A DNA stretch of 64,000 nt, from assembly GCA_036435485.1 (NCBI GenBank), contig CM071599.1, forward strand, positions 211,395,178 through 211,459,177, in the 5' to 3' direction. Below the pieces are notes generated by a model that was not told the origin of the DNA, searched no databases, and saw nothing but the letters and a program-made list of their open reading frames with translations. Positions 23,000 through 34,610 of the stretch are shown in pieces (positions within the stretch are counted from its first letter, which is position 1; each line of letters opens with the position of its first letter). The translations under genes and the position numbers were made by a program. The stretch comes from Saposhnikovia divaricata (taxonomy: Eukaryota; Streptophyta; Magnoliopsida; Apiales; Apiaceae).

Positions 23000-23320
23000 A
23001 AGTGGATTTTATATCCACTTGGAACGCTTCGAATCGGTTTAAATTGATTAACTTGGCCTCAAGTATGTTGTGTTTTTGATTCGTTTTTAGTAACAATGGT
23101 GCAGGGTTACAATCTTTGAGTGAGGAGATACATTTGCATGTTTCATGGTGGATTCACGCTCAAGAATTGAAGGACGGGAAATGGCAAAAGAATCGGAAGA
23201 GAAAATGGATGAGAAATGAACAAATTATGGAAAATTCGGATTTTCCGGTAGGTTGCGCAGTCTACACTGTTTTGGCCATATCTGGAGTTCTAGAAGTCCG
23301 TTTTCAGCGATCTTACTGTC
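23000..23320 (+). repeat. 3' LTR of gag-only element, left part
   Basis: Matches the 5' LTR from its fifth base (AAGTGGATTTTATATCC). It is cut at 23320 by the insertion of the small LTR element, right after CTGTC; the remainder resumes at 26138. Confidence 0.9.
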
Positions 23321-23775
23321 TGTTACGCCATATTTTCGATTGCCTCTAATATCTCCCAAATTTCCAAATACGAATCTAATAATAATTAACTTAATCCCCA
23401 AGTTAATTATTTCCTCTCTCTGAAACGAGGAATTATCTCCAATTAATGATAGAAAATATCTCCAAACGATATCATTCAAATCAGGACGGTATCCCAACGT
23501 GAATATAATTTAAAGAGATAAAATCTACTAATTCCCAAAATATGTCCCTTAACAATCATAGGGATTAAAAACCAATCCTTAACAGAACTGCGTTGGCTTA
23601 ATCTCTATAAATATAAGGTATGCAGACATCTTGAAAAAGGATCCGACACATCTAACAAGTCGAGACACCTCTCAAGTCCAGCCCCAAACATCCAAAATCC
23701 CAAATCCCCCTATTTTCATAATTTCGTTATTCCAGCAACCTCCGAAATTTGTTATCACAAATTCCTCCGTTAACA
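23321..23775 (+). repeat. 5' LTR of the small LTR element
   Basis: 455 bp, nearly identical to 25684-26132. Ends CTCCGTTAACA directly before the primer site. Confidence 0.92.
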
Positions 23776-24417
23776 ATTGGCGCTAGAAGGAGGGGATATA
23801 TTTTTTGATTGTGGAGGACAATCAATTCATACACATGGGGGGTTATTATGGATCTGGAGCTGCTTTAATGGAGGAGCTGAACGGTGGAGGCGCGGTGGCT
23901 CTATTCTGAATTAAGATAAGTTTTCTTATGATTTTGTCCGTACAAATTTGCTATCTTATAAAATTCGTAGTAAATTCAATACATGTCGGATTTTGATGAT
24001 TTTTAATGATTAGGAAAGCTTTTTAAATTGCCTATAACTTTCATTCTTTGAGTTTTCTCAGATTATATCTCGATCTATTCTCGAAATCACAAAAAACAAC
24101 CAGATCTCGTTTTCCAGCATCAAGAAATCAATCAACAGACGTTTTATTTGATTCCTGATTCGTTATAAGTCTGTTTTTGATGAGCCATATATTTTCGAAA
24201 AGATCTTTTCGTTATCTACAACTTTCATGTTTTGTGTTTTCCAAGAAAAAATCGTTTAGATGTTCAAAAAGGCTAAAAACAGATCTGGGCAGAATCTGAA
24301 TCGTGAAGATGTTCCAGATTTGAGATGCAATTTTGTGGTACAGGAAGAACAAAGAGAATCTTGGGAAATTCTGAATTTAACGGAAGTAAAAATCGAGTTT
24401 TTGTTCAATATTACACA

Positions 24418-24797
24418 AGAAGACCCTTTGGATGTTGCTGATATTTTTTAGAGGACCCTTTGGCTGATTTTTTTGGAAGACCCATTGGGTGTTGCTTATA
24501 TTTTTTAGAAGACCCTTTGGGTGTTGTCGATATTTTTTAGAAGACCCTTTGGGTGTTGCTGATATTTTTCGGAAGACCATCCGGGTGCTGCTGATATTTT
24601 TTAGAAGACCCTTTAGGTGTTGCTGATATTTTTTAGAAGACCATTTGGGTGTTGCTGATATTTTTTAGAAGACCTTTTGGGTGTTGCTAATATTTTTTAG
24701 AAGACCCTTTGGGTGTTGCTGATATTTTTTCGGAAGACCCTTCGAGTATTACTTATATTTTTTGAAAGACCCTTCAAGTATTGCTGATATATTTTTT
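24418..24797 (+). repeat. Minisatellite, about 32-bp units
   Basis: About eleven copies of a unit like AGACCCTTTGGGTGTTGCTG followed by ATATTTTTTAG, with small variants. It lies inside the small LTR element. The units have no palindromic repeats or distinct spacers, so this is ordinary tandem repetition. Confidence 0.9.
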
Positions 24798-24954
24798 GGA
24801 AGGATCTTGGAATGTTGATATGGATTTGGGAAGATGATCTCCTCTAAGGAGAGTCTTCCTTATTTTTTGTGATAGACGACCTCCTCTATAGAGGGTCTTC
24901 GTGATTTATTTGAAAGATGATCTCCTGTAAGGAGAGTCTTAGTAAGAATGAAGC

Positions 24955-25370
24955 GATCTTCAGAAAATCCACCTCCTGTGAGGAGGGTATTTCTGAAAAG
25001 GGGAACGACCTCCTGTGAGGAGGGAATCACAAATTTTTAAATCCTTGCAAAAACCGTACTTCCGGGGGGGGGATGTCCGTACTTCCGGTGCCTCATCAAG
25101 GTACGATCTTCGGAAAGTCCACCTCCTGTGAGGAGGGTATTTCTGAAAAGGGGAACGACCTCCTGTGAGGCGGGTATCACAAATTTTTAAATCCTTGCAA
25201 AAACCGTACTTCCGGGGGGGATATCCGTACTTCCGACGCCTCATCAAGGTACGATCTTCGGAAAATCACCTCCTGTGAGGAGGGTGTTTCTGAAATAGGG
25301 AGCGACCTCCTTTGAGGAGGGTATCCTAAATTTATAAAATTCTGAGGAAAATGACCCCCTTGGAGGGGGA
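24955..25370 (+). repeat. Tandem repeat, about 145-150-bp units
   Basis: Two full units (starting near 24955 and 25105) and a partial third (from about 25251). Each contains CCTCCTGTGAGGAGGG twice and CCGTACTTCCGG twice, both nearly palindromic. Shorter CTCCTCTAAGGAGAGTCTT-like words occur upstream at 24840-24930. Confidence 0.88.
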
Positions 25371-25666
25371 TACCCTCGAGAAGACATGGTAGATATGGCC
25401 TTCTTCGACTTGATGATGATATTTCTCAAAATGCTTTAGATGACTTTATGGAATAATGTTTGGATGACCTACAGGATACATTCTCTCACACCTACAAAAC
25501 TTATTTTTTACATTTCGCATATTATCTCGTTTACATCTAACTGCATATTACGGGCACCCAGGTGCTCCATATTTTCTACTAATCTTCATCTCCTAGTTGT
25601 TTCAATGACTCAAGAAATTTGGAAGATCGAAGCATGCTTAGTTCTCCACTGCAGCAAGCTACACTT

Positions 25667-25679
25667 AAGAACTGGGGGG
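25667..25679 (+). other. Polypurine tract of the small LTR element
   Basis: AAGAACTGGGGGG followed by TAGT, immediately upstream of the 3' LTR start TGTTACGCC. This is the plus-strand primer position. Confidence 0.75.
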
Positions 25680-25683
25680 TAGT

Positions 25684-26132
25684 TGTTACGCCATATTTTC
25701 GGTTGCCTCTAATATCTCCCAAATTTCCAAATACGAATGTAATAATAATTAACTTAATCCCCAAGTTAATTATTTCCTCTCTCTGAAATGAGGAATTATC
25801 TCCAATTAATTATAGAAAATATCTCCAAACGATATCATTCAAATCAGGAAGGTATCCCAACGTGAATATAATTTAAAGAGATAAAATCTACTAATTCCCA
25901 AAATATATCCCTTAACAATCATAGGGATTAAAAACCAATCCTTAACAGAATTGCGTTGGCTTGATCTCTATAAATATAAGGTATGCAGACATCTTAAAAA
26001 AGGATCCGACACATCTAACAAGTCGAGACACCTCTCAAGTCCAGTCCCAAACATCCCAAATCCCCCTATTTTCATAACTTCGTTATTCCAGCAACCTCCG
26101 AAATTTGTTATCACCAAATTCCTCCGTTAACA
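25684..26132 (+). repeat. 3' LTR of the small LTR element
   Basis: 449 bp, starts TGTTACGCC and ends CCGTTAACA, followed by the target duplication CTGTC. Only scattered differences from the 5' LTR. Confidence 0.92.
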
Positions 26133-26137
26133 CTGTC

Positions 26138-27345
26138 CATGCGAAGCCTGGGGAATTTTCTTGAAGTCTGAAGCAAAATAAAAATCTGGACAGAAACTTG
26201 CCACGCAGACTGCGCCCTGGCAGCGTAGGGTGCGCCGGCCAATCCTGGAATTTCCTTATTTCTTTCCTGTTTCGATTTAAATTGCTATTTTTATAACTTT
26301 TCTTGCTGGAAAAGACTTCTAGGGCCTATATAAACATATCCTACCCTTGTAATTCGGACAATAACTTAGAAAAAAACACAGAGGGAGAAGAGAGAGACGT
26401 GGAGAAGGATTCTCAGCGCTCGTGACAAGCAACGGAGATCTAGATCTATATCTTTTCATCCTTCTATTAGGCGTTATTTTGGATTTGTTTTCTAAACCTT
26501 ATTACTCTAGCATAATTATTATTCATACTTTGTTTATTATCATGGTTTCATCAGATCCCGTGATGACAAGCGGTTCGATTATGAACTAATCGTTATCATA
26601 GGATTCTAACGGATTTATCTATGTAGTTTAGAAGTTTGTTTGCTTTAAAGATTTGTGTGTGATGAATTCATGATATCCTCGTATGGTTGTGCTTAATGTT
26701 TTAGATGCGTAGCTAACATCTAATTTATTAATCTCTTGTGAAGCAAGAGTGGATCTTGAGATTTAGAACTTGCCATGCTAGCATAGGATTATGTATGTGT
26801 TGACATCATGATTTGTAGCGTAATTAGAGATAACTTATGCTGCCCTATGTGATCTTTATGGATAACTTGTGCTTCAACCGTTATGTTTTCAAATCTTATA
26901 GAGATATAGGGTCTAAACATAATTGGTGTCTACCCATCTTCTATCTCTTTTGTGGATGTATGAGTAGTTTGGTATTCGTATACTGAGAGGTAGCCTATAC
27001 TTGTTTCGTGTTGCCTGATCAGATATCATAACCATCACATACTTTGATTAAAGGCATCAAATCTAAGCGAAGTATTTAATGAAGTTAGGATCCCATGTTT
27101 TTATTCTCATAAGTAATTCGATTAATTTCTCGTTAGTTAATTCTTAGTTTATTAAATTGTTCTTTAGTTAATTTAGATAATCGAAACCCAAATTTGTTAA
27201 TTGTCGTAGCAGTGAGTAAAAACCATACATTGTTGCATATGTGCATTAACTGAATTGAAACCTAAATCAGATCTCTGTGGGAACGAACTTGACTTAATTC
27301 TATATTACTTGTGATCACGTACGCTTGCGTGATTTAGTGCAAACA
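26138..27345 (+). repeat. 3' LTR of gag-only element, right part
   Basis: Continues the LTR cut at 23320 (CATGCGAAGCCTGGGG onwards) to the end GTGCAAACA. TATA box at 26327-26334. Followed by the GTAGT target duplication. Confidence 0.92.
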
Positions 27346-27578
27346 GTAGTGGAAACGGGAACTCTAGGAAACGAAAGACAGTGCAGGAGTATGATGCTAG
27401 GCACAAGTATCCTCGAACTAGCAAGGACTCCAACTCTGCTCTAGGACCGAGGTTTGCTGAGTATGCAAGGTTGAACACTCCTCCTATGAGTCAAATCTTG
27501 TTGGATATTAAGAATGATAAGATTTTTTGATGGCCGAAGCCACTTATGAGTGATCTCTCAAAGAAAAACAGGAATCAA
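27346..27578 (+). pseudogene. Gag C-terminal part of the Tat-like element
   Basis: After the target duplication the reading continues KRKTVQEYDARHKYPRTSK, then FAEYARLNTPPMSQILLDIK and WPKPLMSDLSKKNRNQY. This is the region normally preceding the zinc knuckle in Tat-lineage gag. A TGA interrupts it before WPKP. It ends abruptly at the 59-base LTR remnant, marking a large internal deletion. Confidence 0.75.
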
Positions 27579-27637
27579 TATTTAATACATACAAACCGTA
27601 GCCGCAATTTACAAATTCTCATTTTTATTCCACAACA
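27579..27637 (+). repeat. 3' LTR remnant of the Tat-like element
   Basis: 59 bases matching 17868-17926 with a few substitutions, ending CCACAACA. The rest of the LTR was lost together with pol. Confidence 0.8.
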
Positions 27638-27703
27638 CTAATATATAATTTGATTTGAATTTAAAAATCAATTGGTAAATAAAAATAAAACTCAACATAT
27701 AAT

Positions 27704-27734
<31 letters not shown>

Positions 27735-27750
27735 CGAAATTATGTGTAAT
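27638..27750. other. Short host spacer with (AT)n
   Basis: AT-rich, with about 14 AT units near 27703-27730. It ends in GTAAT, the left target duplication of the next element. Confidence 0.7.
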
Positions 27751-28655
27751 TGATAAGTGGGTTTTATATCCACTTGGAGCCTTCCATATCGGCTTAAATT
27801 GATTATTTTGGACTCAAGTTTGTTGTAGTTTTGATGTGTTTTGCTTAGTTGTGCAGATTTACGAGAATGTTGATTAAGGTTGATGCTTCTATCGTGTTTG
27901 GAGGATTAACTGATTTAAATTCGGATTTTCCGGGAAGGTTGCGCAGTCTACACTGTTTTGGCCATATCTGGAGTTCTAGAAGTCCGTTTTCAGAGATCTT
28001 ACAGCTCACGCGAAGCTTGGGAGATTTTCTACAACCTTAGGAAGAAATAAGGAGCAGGAGGCATGTTGAATTAATTCGCGCGCGTGTTCTATGAGAAGCA
28101 AAGCAGAAAAATTCCAGTTTTTCCCTTTTTCTAATTCCAATTGTATTTTGGGCAGCTTTTGAAACCTAAATTGAATTCTAATTGTATTTTAGGATGTTTC
28201 CTTGCTGGGCAAGATTTCTAGAGTCTATATAAACACTTCTAGGGATACATTGTAAGGGATCCTGGACACACAATTTTTACATACTTCTTAATATTAAAAG
28301 CTAGGGTTTTATTTTCTTCTCTCCATCTTTGCAAGCTCAATTTAATTCTTGGATTTAATTGTTCTTCATTATTCAAAGATTTAAGGTATTTATTATCTTC
28401 TCCTTATTAATTACATGTTTATTATGGTTTTCTTGATTATCATTGTTAGTTTTAATCCTAGAATGATGGAGTAATTTAATTCTAGGGTATCAAGGGGAGC
28501 CATGTTTGCACCATGATTTGGGTTTAATTTGATTAGTAGATTGATGGGTAAAGAGTAATTCTGATTGATATGTACTAATTCTTAATTTGTGTAATTGCGC
28601 AATATCACGGATTAATTGATTGCAATAGGAGTAGTAGATTGAAAGATTTTACTAC
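27751..28655 (+). repeat. 5' LTR of the composite element, 3' truncated
   Basis: Matches 52887 onwards from TGATAAGTGGGTTTTATATCC to GATTTTACTAC. It lacks the last 370 bases, and no primer site follows. TATA box TATATAAA at 28226-28233. It is joined through filler DNA to inverted interior sequence. Confidence 0.92.
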
Positions 28656-28679
28656 GGATTAATTAATTGATTGCGCAAA
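28656..28679. other. Filler DNA at the LTR/inverted-arm junction
   Basis: 24 bases (GGATTAATTAATTGATTGCG and AAAG-like end) that belong to neither side at this position. They closely copy CGGATTAATTGATTGC found about 45 bases upstream at 28612-28627. This looks like templated filler from strand switching. Confidence 0.65.
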
Positions 28680-29829
28680 GTTCCCGTATACTAACATTAC
28701 ATGAACAGAAATGTGCGTGTGTGCAATGCTCATCAGAAATACTTCCAAAACTAGGTCAAAATCATACATGCTCTTCGCCAAGACAATCACAGGTTTATAA
28801 ATAGAATAGACTGTAAACACTTCATAACCTAGGAACACCTCCATCATCATTCAAGTTAGACAGAAATTCATGCTTTATTACTAACAACAACTATGACACA
28901 TAATATACAAGCATGCTTATTTAACCGTGCAATGGATGAGACCCCAAAAGGCTTATACAATAATACCAATGTAGCGAGCGTTAGGTCAGTGGATCCCAGA
29001 CTATAAAAGCCTTAGGTCACTAGGCACAAAGTCCCCGCGAACTTAATAGCTCGAGTATTAAAGAGCTCACCCTAGTTAATTTTGCATATAAACAATTGAC
29101 ACTTTTGACTCTTTTTTTCTCTTTTTTTTTCTTTCTTCTTTTTTTCAATTTTTTCTGTTTTTTTTTATTTATTTTTTTCAATCTGGAATGAGAATTCTCA
29201 ATTCCAACCCTAGACTACTCATATAAATATGAGCCGACTACTAGCCATTTGACACCTAGCCATTATTGACAATTATTTACAATTTAAGCATGAAATCCCT
29301 GTTTTCCCCCAAACTTAGACTTTAGTGTTCCTTCGCTATCAAGGGAATAACGAAAATTCTAAATATAATCAAGTGATTAAATCTCAAAACATCCAAACAA
29401 GCATAACCTCAACCTAGCCCAAAAGCAAACGATGAGACTGTGTAAATATTGTTTCTGAAACATGCAAGTCAATTTCATAAGAACTATAAATCAACCCTCT
29501 ATTCATCATTACCACACTCAATTAGACACCTACCTACCAATCAGAATTAGCTCGTCTTAAGGGATCATGAAATATGCATGCCATGAAAATGCAACTAGAA
29601 TGAACTCACATGGTATACGAAACAAAAAAAAAAGAATGTCCTATATGAAACAAACATAATTAATACGAACATACATGCATGAATTACTACTACTAATATG
29701 CAAAGCATGAAATCCTACATGAACAAATAATACAACAACAACTACTAAACCCTCAAACCACCCCCAAACTTAAAATATTCAATGTCCGCATTGAATGGAA
29801 GTAAATACGAGGAATAGCAGAAAACATAC
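28680..29829 (-). mobile_element. Inverted 3' non-coding region of the composite
   Basis: Reverse complement of 48638-49774 with few changes. It includes the purine/pyrimidine run at 29110-29170 and two AAGTTTGGGGG words (seen as CCCCCAAACTT near 29307 and 29762). No gene. Confidence 0.85.
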
Positions 29830-30991
29830 CTACTCGTCCAAATCATCACCCTTCTCGGGTGAATCTGGATCTGGCGGTGGATAAGGTGTACGAGCTCCAT
29901 AAACCGGCCACCGGGCCTGAATACCCGCATCTCTCAAAGCTGTAGCCATATCCTCAGCATACTCCCGATTACTAGCATGTATAGCATCCATCCTCCTAGT
30001 CATAGCATCCAATCTCCTAGTCAATCCACGAAAATGAGCACCCAACCTTGACATATCAATACCTCGACGGCTAGGACCTGCTCGAGCAACCCTAGGAACA
30101 TCCACTCCCGCTTCACCAGGACCATGAACCTGATAACCTAAACCATGGTGATGTGGAATGCCGCCAGGCCATTCCTCCATCGCATCAATCGTAGCATCAA
30201 CAATCGGATTAGCTGGCATCTGCACCGGCTCATCTGCATCCCAACTAACTCCAGCCTGCCTCCATACACAAACCCCATACAATAGAAGCATGCGGAATAG
30301 CGGACTGCCCACCACTTTGCAAAAACCGAAGTATGTTCTGATGTACTAAATAATCCACATCAATATACTTGCCTTGAAGAATGCCCCACAAAATAATGGC
30401 TCTCGGCACAGTCACATCGGCCGGATGAGATGAAGGCAACATGTTAGCACAAATAAACGAGTTTCACGCCCGTGCGAACTTGTTCATAGTCGAGGCCGGA
30501 AAAGTAACCTGCTCAAAAGTGCCCGGCCTTAATTTCCAAACTGTACCCGGTACACAAATCTCGGCCACAATAGCATCCAAATCAACATCCTCTCTAGTCT
30601 TCTTTACCCAATCTACGACCCCCCTCGGCTTTGGAGGCTGTACCACAACCCGACGAATAGCTACCGGCCGATAGTCTATTTTCTTACCTCGAACCATACA
30701 AATACCACTCTTCTCCATCTTGGCATTAGCATAAAACTCCCTAACAACACCCAAAGGAACTGGAGAAGGTGCCTCACAAAACCTTTCGAAACCATGCCCT
30801 CGAATCATGCAAACCAACTCTGAATGGTTAACCAGCAAAAACCCCCGTTCTCTAGCAATCGACCTCTTCATCAATCTATCATACTCGTTTTGAGCTTCCA
30901 CCGACATAAATTTCTCCCCATTACCTCCATTAGCATCCTCATCCGAGGTTGGACGGGTACTAGTACTACCTCGTCGACGCTTAGGTGCCAT
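29830..30991 (-). pseudogene. Athila env-like ORF, minus copy, broken
   Basis: Starts MAPKRRRGSTSTRP at 30991 and ends SPEKGDDLDE at 29830, about 385 residues if unbroken. This frame sits downstream of pol as in Athila (ORF of the putative envelope-like / plant transposon protein type, related to Pfam ATHILA and PF20167). I see no clear signal peptide or fusion segment, so an envelope role is only by position. Breaks: a Trp codon turned to TGA near 30473 (after MNKFARA) and a 4-base duplication near 30260 that shifts the frame. The plus copy at 47482-48637 is intact at both places. Confidence 0.75.
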
Positions 30992-31815
30992 ATAAATCAA
31001 TACCCAACTCACAAAATTCACCAAAATCCACTAAAAATTCGAATTCACAAATACCCCCAAATAATCAAGAACACACAACCCTAATAATGCAAGAACACAA
31101 TTCGTATTATCCAAATAAAAGGAAGAAATATACCTCAAATACGAACCAGAGAGGTGAAACTTGCAATTAAAAATCCCCCAAACTTAAATCTTGAAGCCTT
31201 GAAATTTTGTGTAGAAAAATATAATTGGAATGGGGTAGGATTGGTGTGTATATATAGGTGTATATATAGATGGGTAAGTAGATTGGGGAAAAAAATATGA
31301 AATAGGAGATGAATTTGGAATGATTTGGAATTAATATAGGACTAGAATTAGGATTTTAGGTGGAGAAAATAATTAGAAGAGGGGTTGGAATTGATTTGGG
31401 GGAAGAAAATATTTTTTTATATATATATATTAACATAACATACACGGAGGGAAAAAAAACAAGGAAAGTAGTACGTGGATGGACAGGGAATTTGATAAGC
31501 AGGCGCGTGGCTGAATTTTTTTTTTTTTTTCAAAAACTTGGAAACTTTTATTTTGTATCTACAACTAACATGCACGGGAACTGGACAGAAAAGTTTAGAC
31601 GCGGGGTCGCGCACTGGCCGACGCGGCGCTGATTTTTTTTTTTTAGTAATACAATAAAAAAAATAAAAAAACAAAAAATCAAAGTAAAACACTTACACAA
31701 ATCACGTACCTGGACTTGTCTTGGACAGGAAAAATTGGACGCCGTGTCCCTGGTTTGGCGCAGTGGCGCGCGTTTCACTTTTTTTTTCTTTTTCTTTCTT
31801 CTTTTTTTTTCACTC

Positions 31816-31846
<31 letters not shown>

Positions 31847-31970
31847 CACAACACTCACAACACTCTTTTTTTTTTTGAGAGAAAGAAACAAAAATATACA
31901 AGGCTTACACAAGGCTTGGGTTGCCTCCCAAGAAGCGCTTCTTTAACGTCAATAGCTTGACTGAGCTGGT
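30992..31970 (-). other. Spacer between pol and env-like frame, minus copy
   Basis: Non-coding. Contains the A/T microsatellite near 31412-31430 and long purine runs on the minus strand (T runs at 31785-31875) around a few GC-rich words (CGCGCGCCACTGCGCC on the minus strand). The mirror copy is 42615-43188 plus 47085-47481. Frames in the homopolymer runs are artefacts. Confidence 0.75.
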
Positions 31971-34610
31971 TCAGATCTCTATGGAGGGTTTGTCAAGATA
32001 AATCACTTCCATCTTCCCTACGAATGCACCATCCACATATAATTTAAGGCGTTGACCGTTGACCTTAAATTTTGTTCCATCTCGTCCCATAATTTCGATA
32101 GCACCATAAAACTTGACTTCGGTGACAGTAAAAGGTCCGGACCATCTTGATTTGAGCTTCCCCGGAAAAAGTCGAAGTCTGGAATTGAACAACAACACCT
32201 TGTCACCAACCTGAAAATCTCTTCTCTAAATCATCTTGTCATGCATCTTCTTCGTTTTCTCCTTGTAAAGCCGAGAGTTGTCATAAGCATCAAAACGAAG
32301 CTCATCTAACTCATTAAGTTGAAGAAGTCTTGCTTGCCCCGCAGCCTTCAAATCCATGTTGAATTCTTTTATAACCCAAAAAGCGCGATGTTCCAATTCC
32401 ACTGGCAAGTGACATGCTTTACCATAGACCAACCGATAGGGAGTGGTTCCTATAGGTGTTTTATATGCCGTCCGATAAGCCCACAAAGCATCATCTAACT
32501 TCAAGTACCAATCTTTCCTTGACTTTGCAACCATTTTCTCCAAAATGCTTTTGATTTGGCGGTTAGAAACTTCCACTTGGCCACTTGTTTGAGGGTGATA
32601 TGCAAGAGCAACCTTGTGAGTAACGCCATATTTCTTCAAAAAAGTTTCAAACTGTCGATGGCGAAAATGAGAACCACCATCACTTATCACTGTTCTAGGA
32701 ACTCCAAAACGTGGGAAGATAATATTCTTGAAAAGCTTCATAACTACCTTGGAATCATTGGTTACCGATCCAACTGCTTCAACCCACTTGGACACATAAT
32801 CGACAGCAACTAAGATGTATCTCATCCCACAAGAACTTGGGAAATGTCCCATAAAATCAACACCCCATAAGTCAAATATCTCGACCTCAAGAATACCGGT
32901 TTGAGGCATCTCATGGCGTTTAGAAATATTACCCGTCCTTTGACATGCATCACACGCCAAACAGAAAGCACGAGCATCCTTAAATAGAGACGGCCAAAAG
33001 AAACCGGATTGAAGTACTTTAGCAGTGGTTTTGGAAGGACCATGGTGGTCTCCACATGCGAGAGAATGACAATGCTTAAGAATGTCATGTACTTCGAACT
33101 CAGGAACACATCTACGAAAGATTCCATCAGCACACTTTCGATACAAGAAAGGGTCATCCCAAAAATATTGTTTAGCATCGTGATAAAACCTCTTTCTTTG
33201 CTGATAAGTCAATTCTGGAGGGTGAGATCCACTAACACAGAAATTTGCAAAATCTGCATACCATGGAGTTTGAGTGGCAACTGAAAACAGGTGATCATCT
33301 GGAAAAGAATCATCAATTGGAGTACTTGACGCAATATCAGATTTGAAACGCAACCGTGAGAGATGATCCGCAACTACATTCTCAGCACCCTTCTTGTCTT
33401 TGATTTCCAAGTCAAACTCTTGAAGTAAGAGAATCCAACGAATAAGCCTTGGCTTTGCTTCTTTCTTCGCCAACAGATACTTAAGTGCCGAATGATCAGC
33501 GTGAACAATGACTTTGGAGCCAATGAGATAGGCTCGGAATTTGTCAAGAGCGTAGACCACAGCTAGAAGTTCCTTCTCGGTCGTAGCATAATTGACTTGA
33601 GCTTCATCCAAGGTTTTACTTGCATAGTAGATAGCGTGCAATACCTTGTCTTTCCTTTGACCGAGAACTCCTCCAACTGCATAATCACTTGCATCACACA
33701 TGATTTCAAATGGAAGATTCCAATCTGGAGGTTGAATGATTGGTGCACTTATCAAAGCTTCCTTAATCCTGTTAAAAGACTCCAAACAAGCATCAGTAAA
33801 CACAAAGGTGGCATCCTTAAGCAATAATTGAGTGAGGGGTTTTGCAATTTTTGAAAAATCTTTTATAAAACGACGATAAAAACCCGCATGACCAAGGAAA
33901 CTCCTCACTCCCTTGACATTAACAGGAGGAGGAAGTTTCTCAATCACCTCAATTTTTGCTTTGTCAACCTGGATGCCACGTTCAGAAATCAAGTGACCAA
34001 GTACCACTCCTTCATTGACCATGAAGTGGCACTTTTCCCAATTCAAAACCAAATTCACCTCTTCACAACGTTTAAGCACTTTTGAAAGATTATGCAGACA
34101 TACATCAAAATCAGACCCATAAACACTGAAATCATCCATAAATACTTCCATGATAGACTCTATGAAATCAGAAAATATGGCAGTCATGCAACGCTGAAAA
34201 GTAGCAGGGGCATTGCACAAACCAAAAGGCACTATACGATATGCAAAGGTACCATATGGGCAAGTAAATGTAGTCTTTTCTTGGTCATCAGGATGTATAG
34301 GGATCTGAAAGAACCCTGAATATCCGTCTAAATAGCAAAAGTACTTATGCTTAGCAAGTCTTTCTAACATCTGATCAATGAAAGGGAGAGGGTAATGGTC
34401 TTTTCTAGTATCAGTGTTTAAATTACGGTAATCAATGCACATTCGCCATCCGGTGACAATTCGAGTGGGAATTAATTCATCTTTATCATTCTTAATTACC
34501 GTGGTTCCTCCTTTCTTAGGGACTACCTGAACTGGGCTTACCCATTTAGAATCAGAAATCGGGTAAATGATGCCTCTTCTTAGTGAGAATATCCTTAAGA
34601 AACTTTGCAT
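31971..34610 (-). pseudogene. Athila pol, minus copy: RT, RNase H, integrase
   Basis: About 870 residues. Reverse transcriptase: GWRMCIDYRNLN, FQIPIHPDDQEKTTFTCPYG, and the active-site FMDD in VFMDDFSVYG. RNase H: IMCDASDYAVGGVLGQ, TTEKELLAVVYA, HADHSALKYLL. Integrase: H-H-C-C zinc module (HCHSLACGDHHG...CLACDACQ), then catalytic WGVDFMG (D), VISDGGSHF (D) and TSGQVEVSNRQ (E). The C-terminal part after residue 794 is cut by one in-frame stop near 32226 where the plus copy has Gln (CAG to TAG). RT lacks its N-terminus: the gag tail is fused directly to GIIYPISDSKW by a deletion that also removed protease. Confidence 0.92.

Larger units (their letters stand above)
23321..26132 (+). mobile_element. 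Small non-coding LTR element (LARD/TRIM-like)
   Basis: Two near-identical 0.45-kb LTRs (23321-23775 and 25684-26132) start TGTTACGCCATATTTTCG and end CTCCGTTAACA. Target duplication CTGTC at 23316-23320 and 26133-26137. A primer-site-like TTGGCGCTAGAAGGAGGGG begins at 23777 and a polypurine tract AAGAACTGGGGGG sits at 25667-25679, just before the 3' LTR. The 1.9-kb interior has no gag or pol, only two sets of tandem repeats. It must be mobilised in trans. High LTR similarity suggests it is the youngest layer of this nest. Confidence 0.92.
20355..27345 (+). mobile_element. Gag-only Athila-type element inside Tat-like gag
   Basis: LTRs at 20355-21893 and 23000-23320 plus 26138-27345. The perfect target duplication GTAGT is at 20350-20354 and 27346-27350. 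Between the LTRs are only a PBS and a gag fragment: pol, the env-like frame and the polypurine tract are gone. The 3' LTR lacks its first four bases, so the deletion ran from gag into the LTR. It was later split by the small LTR element at 23321-26132. Confidence 0.92.
17352..27637 (+). mobile_element. Deleted Ty3/gypsy element (Tat-like), host of nest
   Basis: 5' LTR 17352-17926, primer-binding-site-like sequence at 17929, gag in three pieces (about 17940-18715, 19729-20354, 27346-27578), and the last 59 bases of the 3' LTR (27579-27637). Pol is missing: gag runs straight into the LTR end, sharing only a few bases at the join. Two later insertions split the gag. The flanks ATTAA and CTAAT do not match, so no target duplication survives. 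Lineage is inferred from the gag. Confidence 0.8.

Noticed and set aside
24418..24797. CRISPR-like periodic array
   Set aside because: Units are contiguous with no unique spacers, in a plant LTR element.
17352..27637. Target duplication of the Tat-like element
   Set aside because: ATTAA on the left and CTAAT on the right do not match; shifting the boundary would break the TG start.
31548..31901. Lys-rich minus-strand frame
   Set aside because: Poly-K from an A/G run in the pol to env-like spacer; composition artefact.
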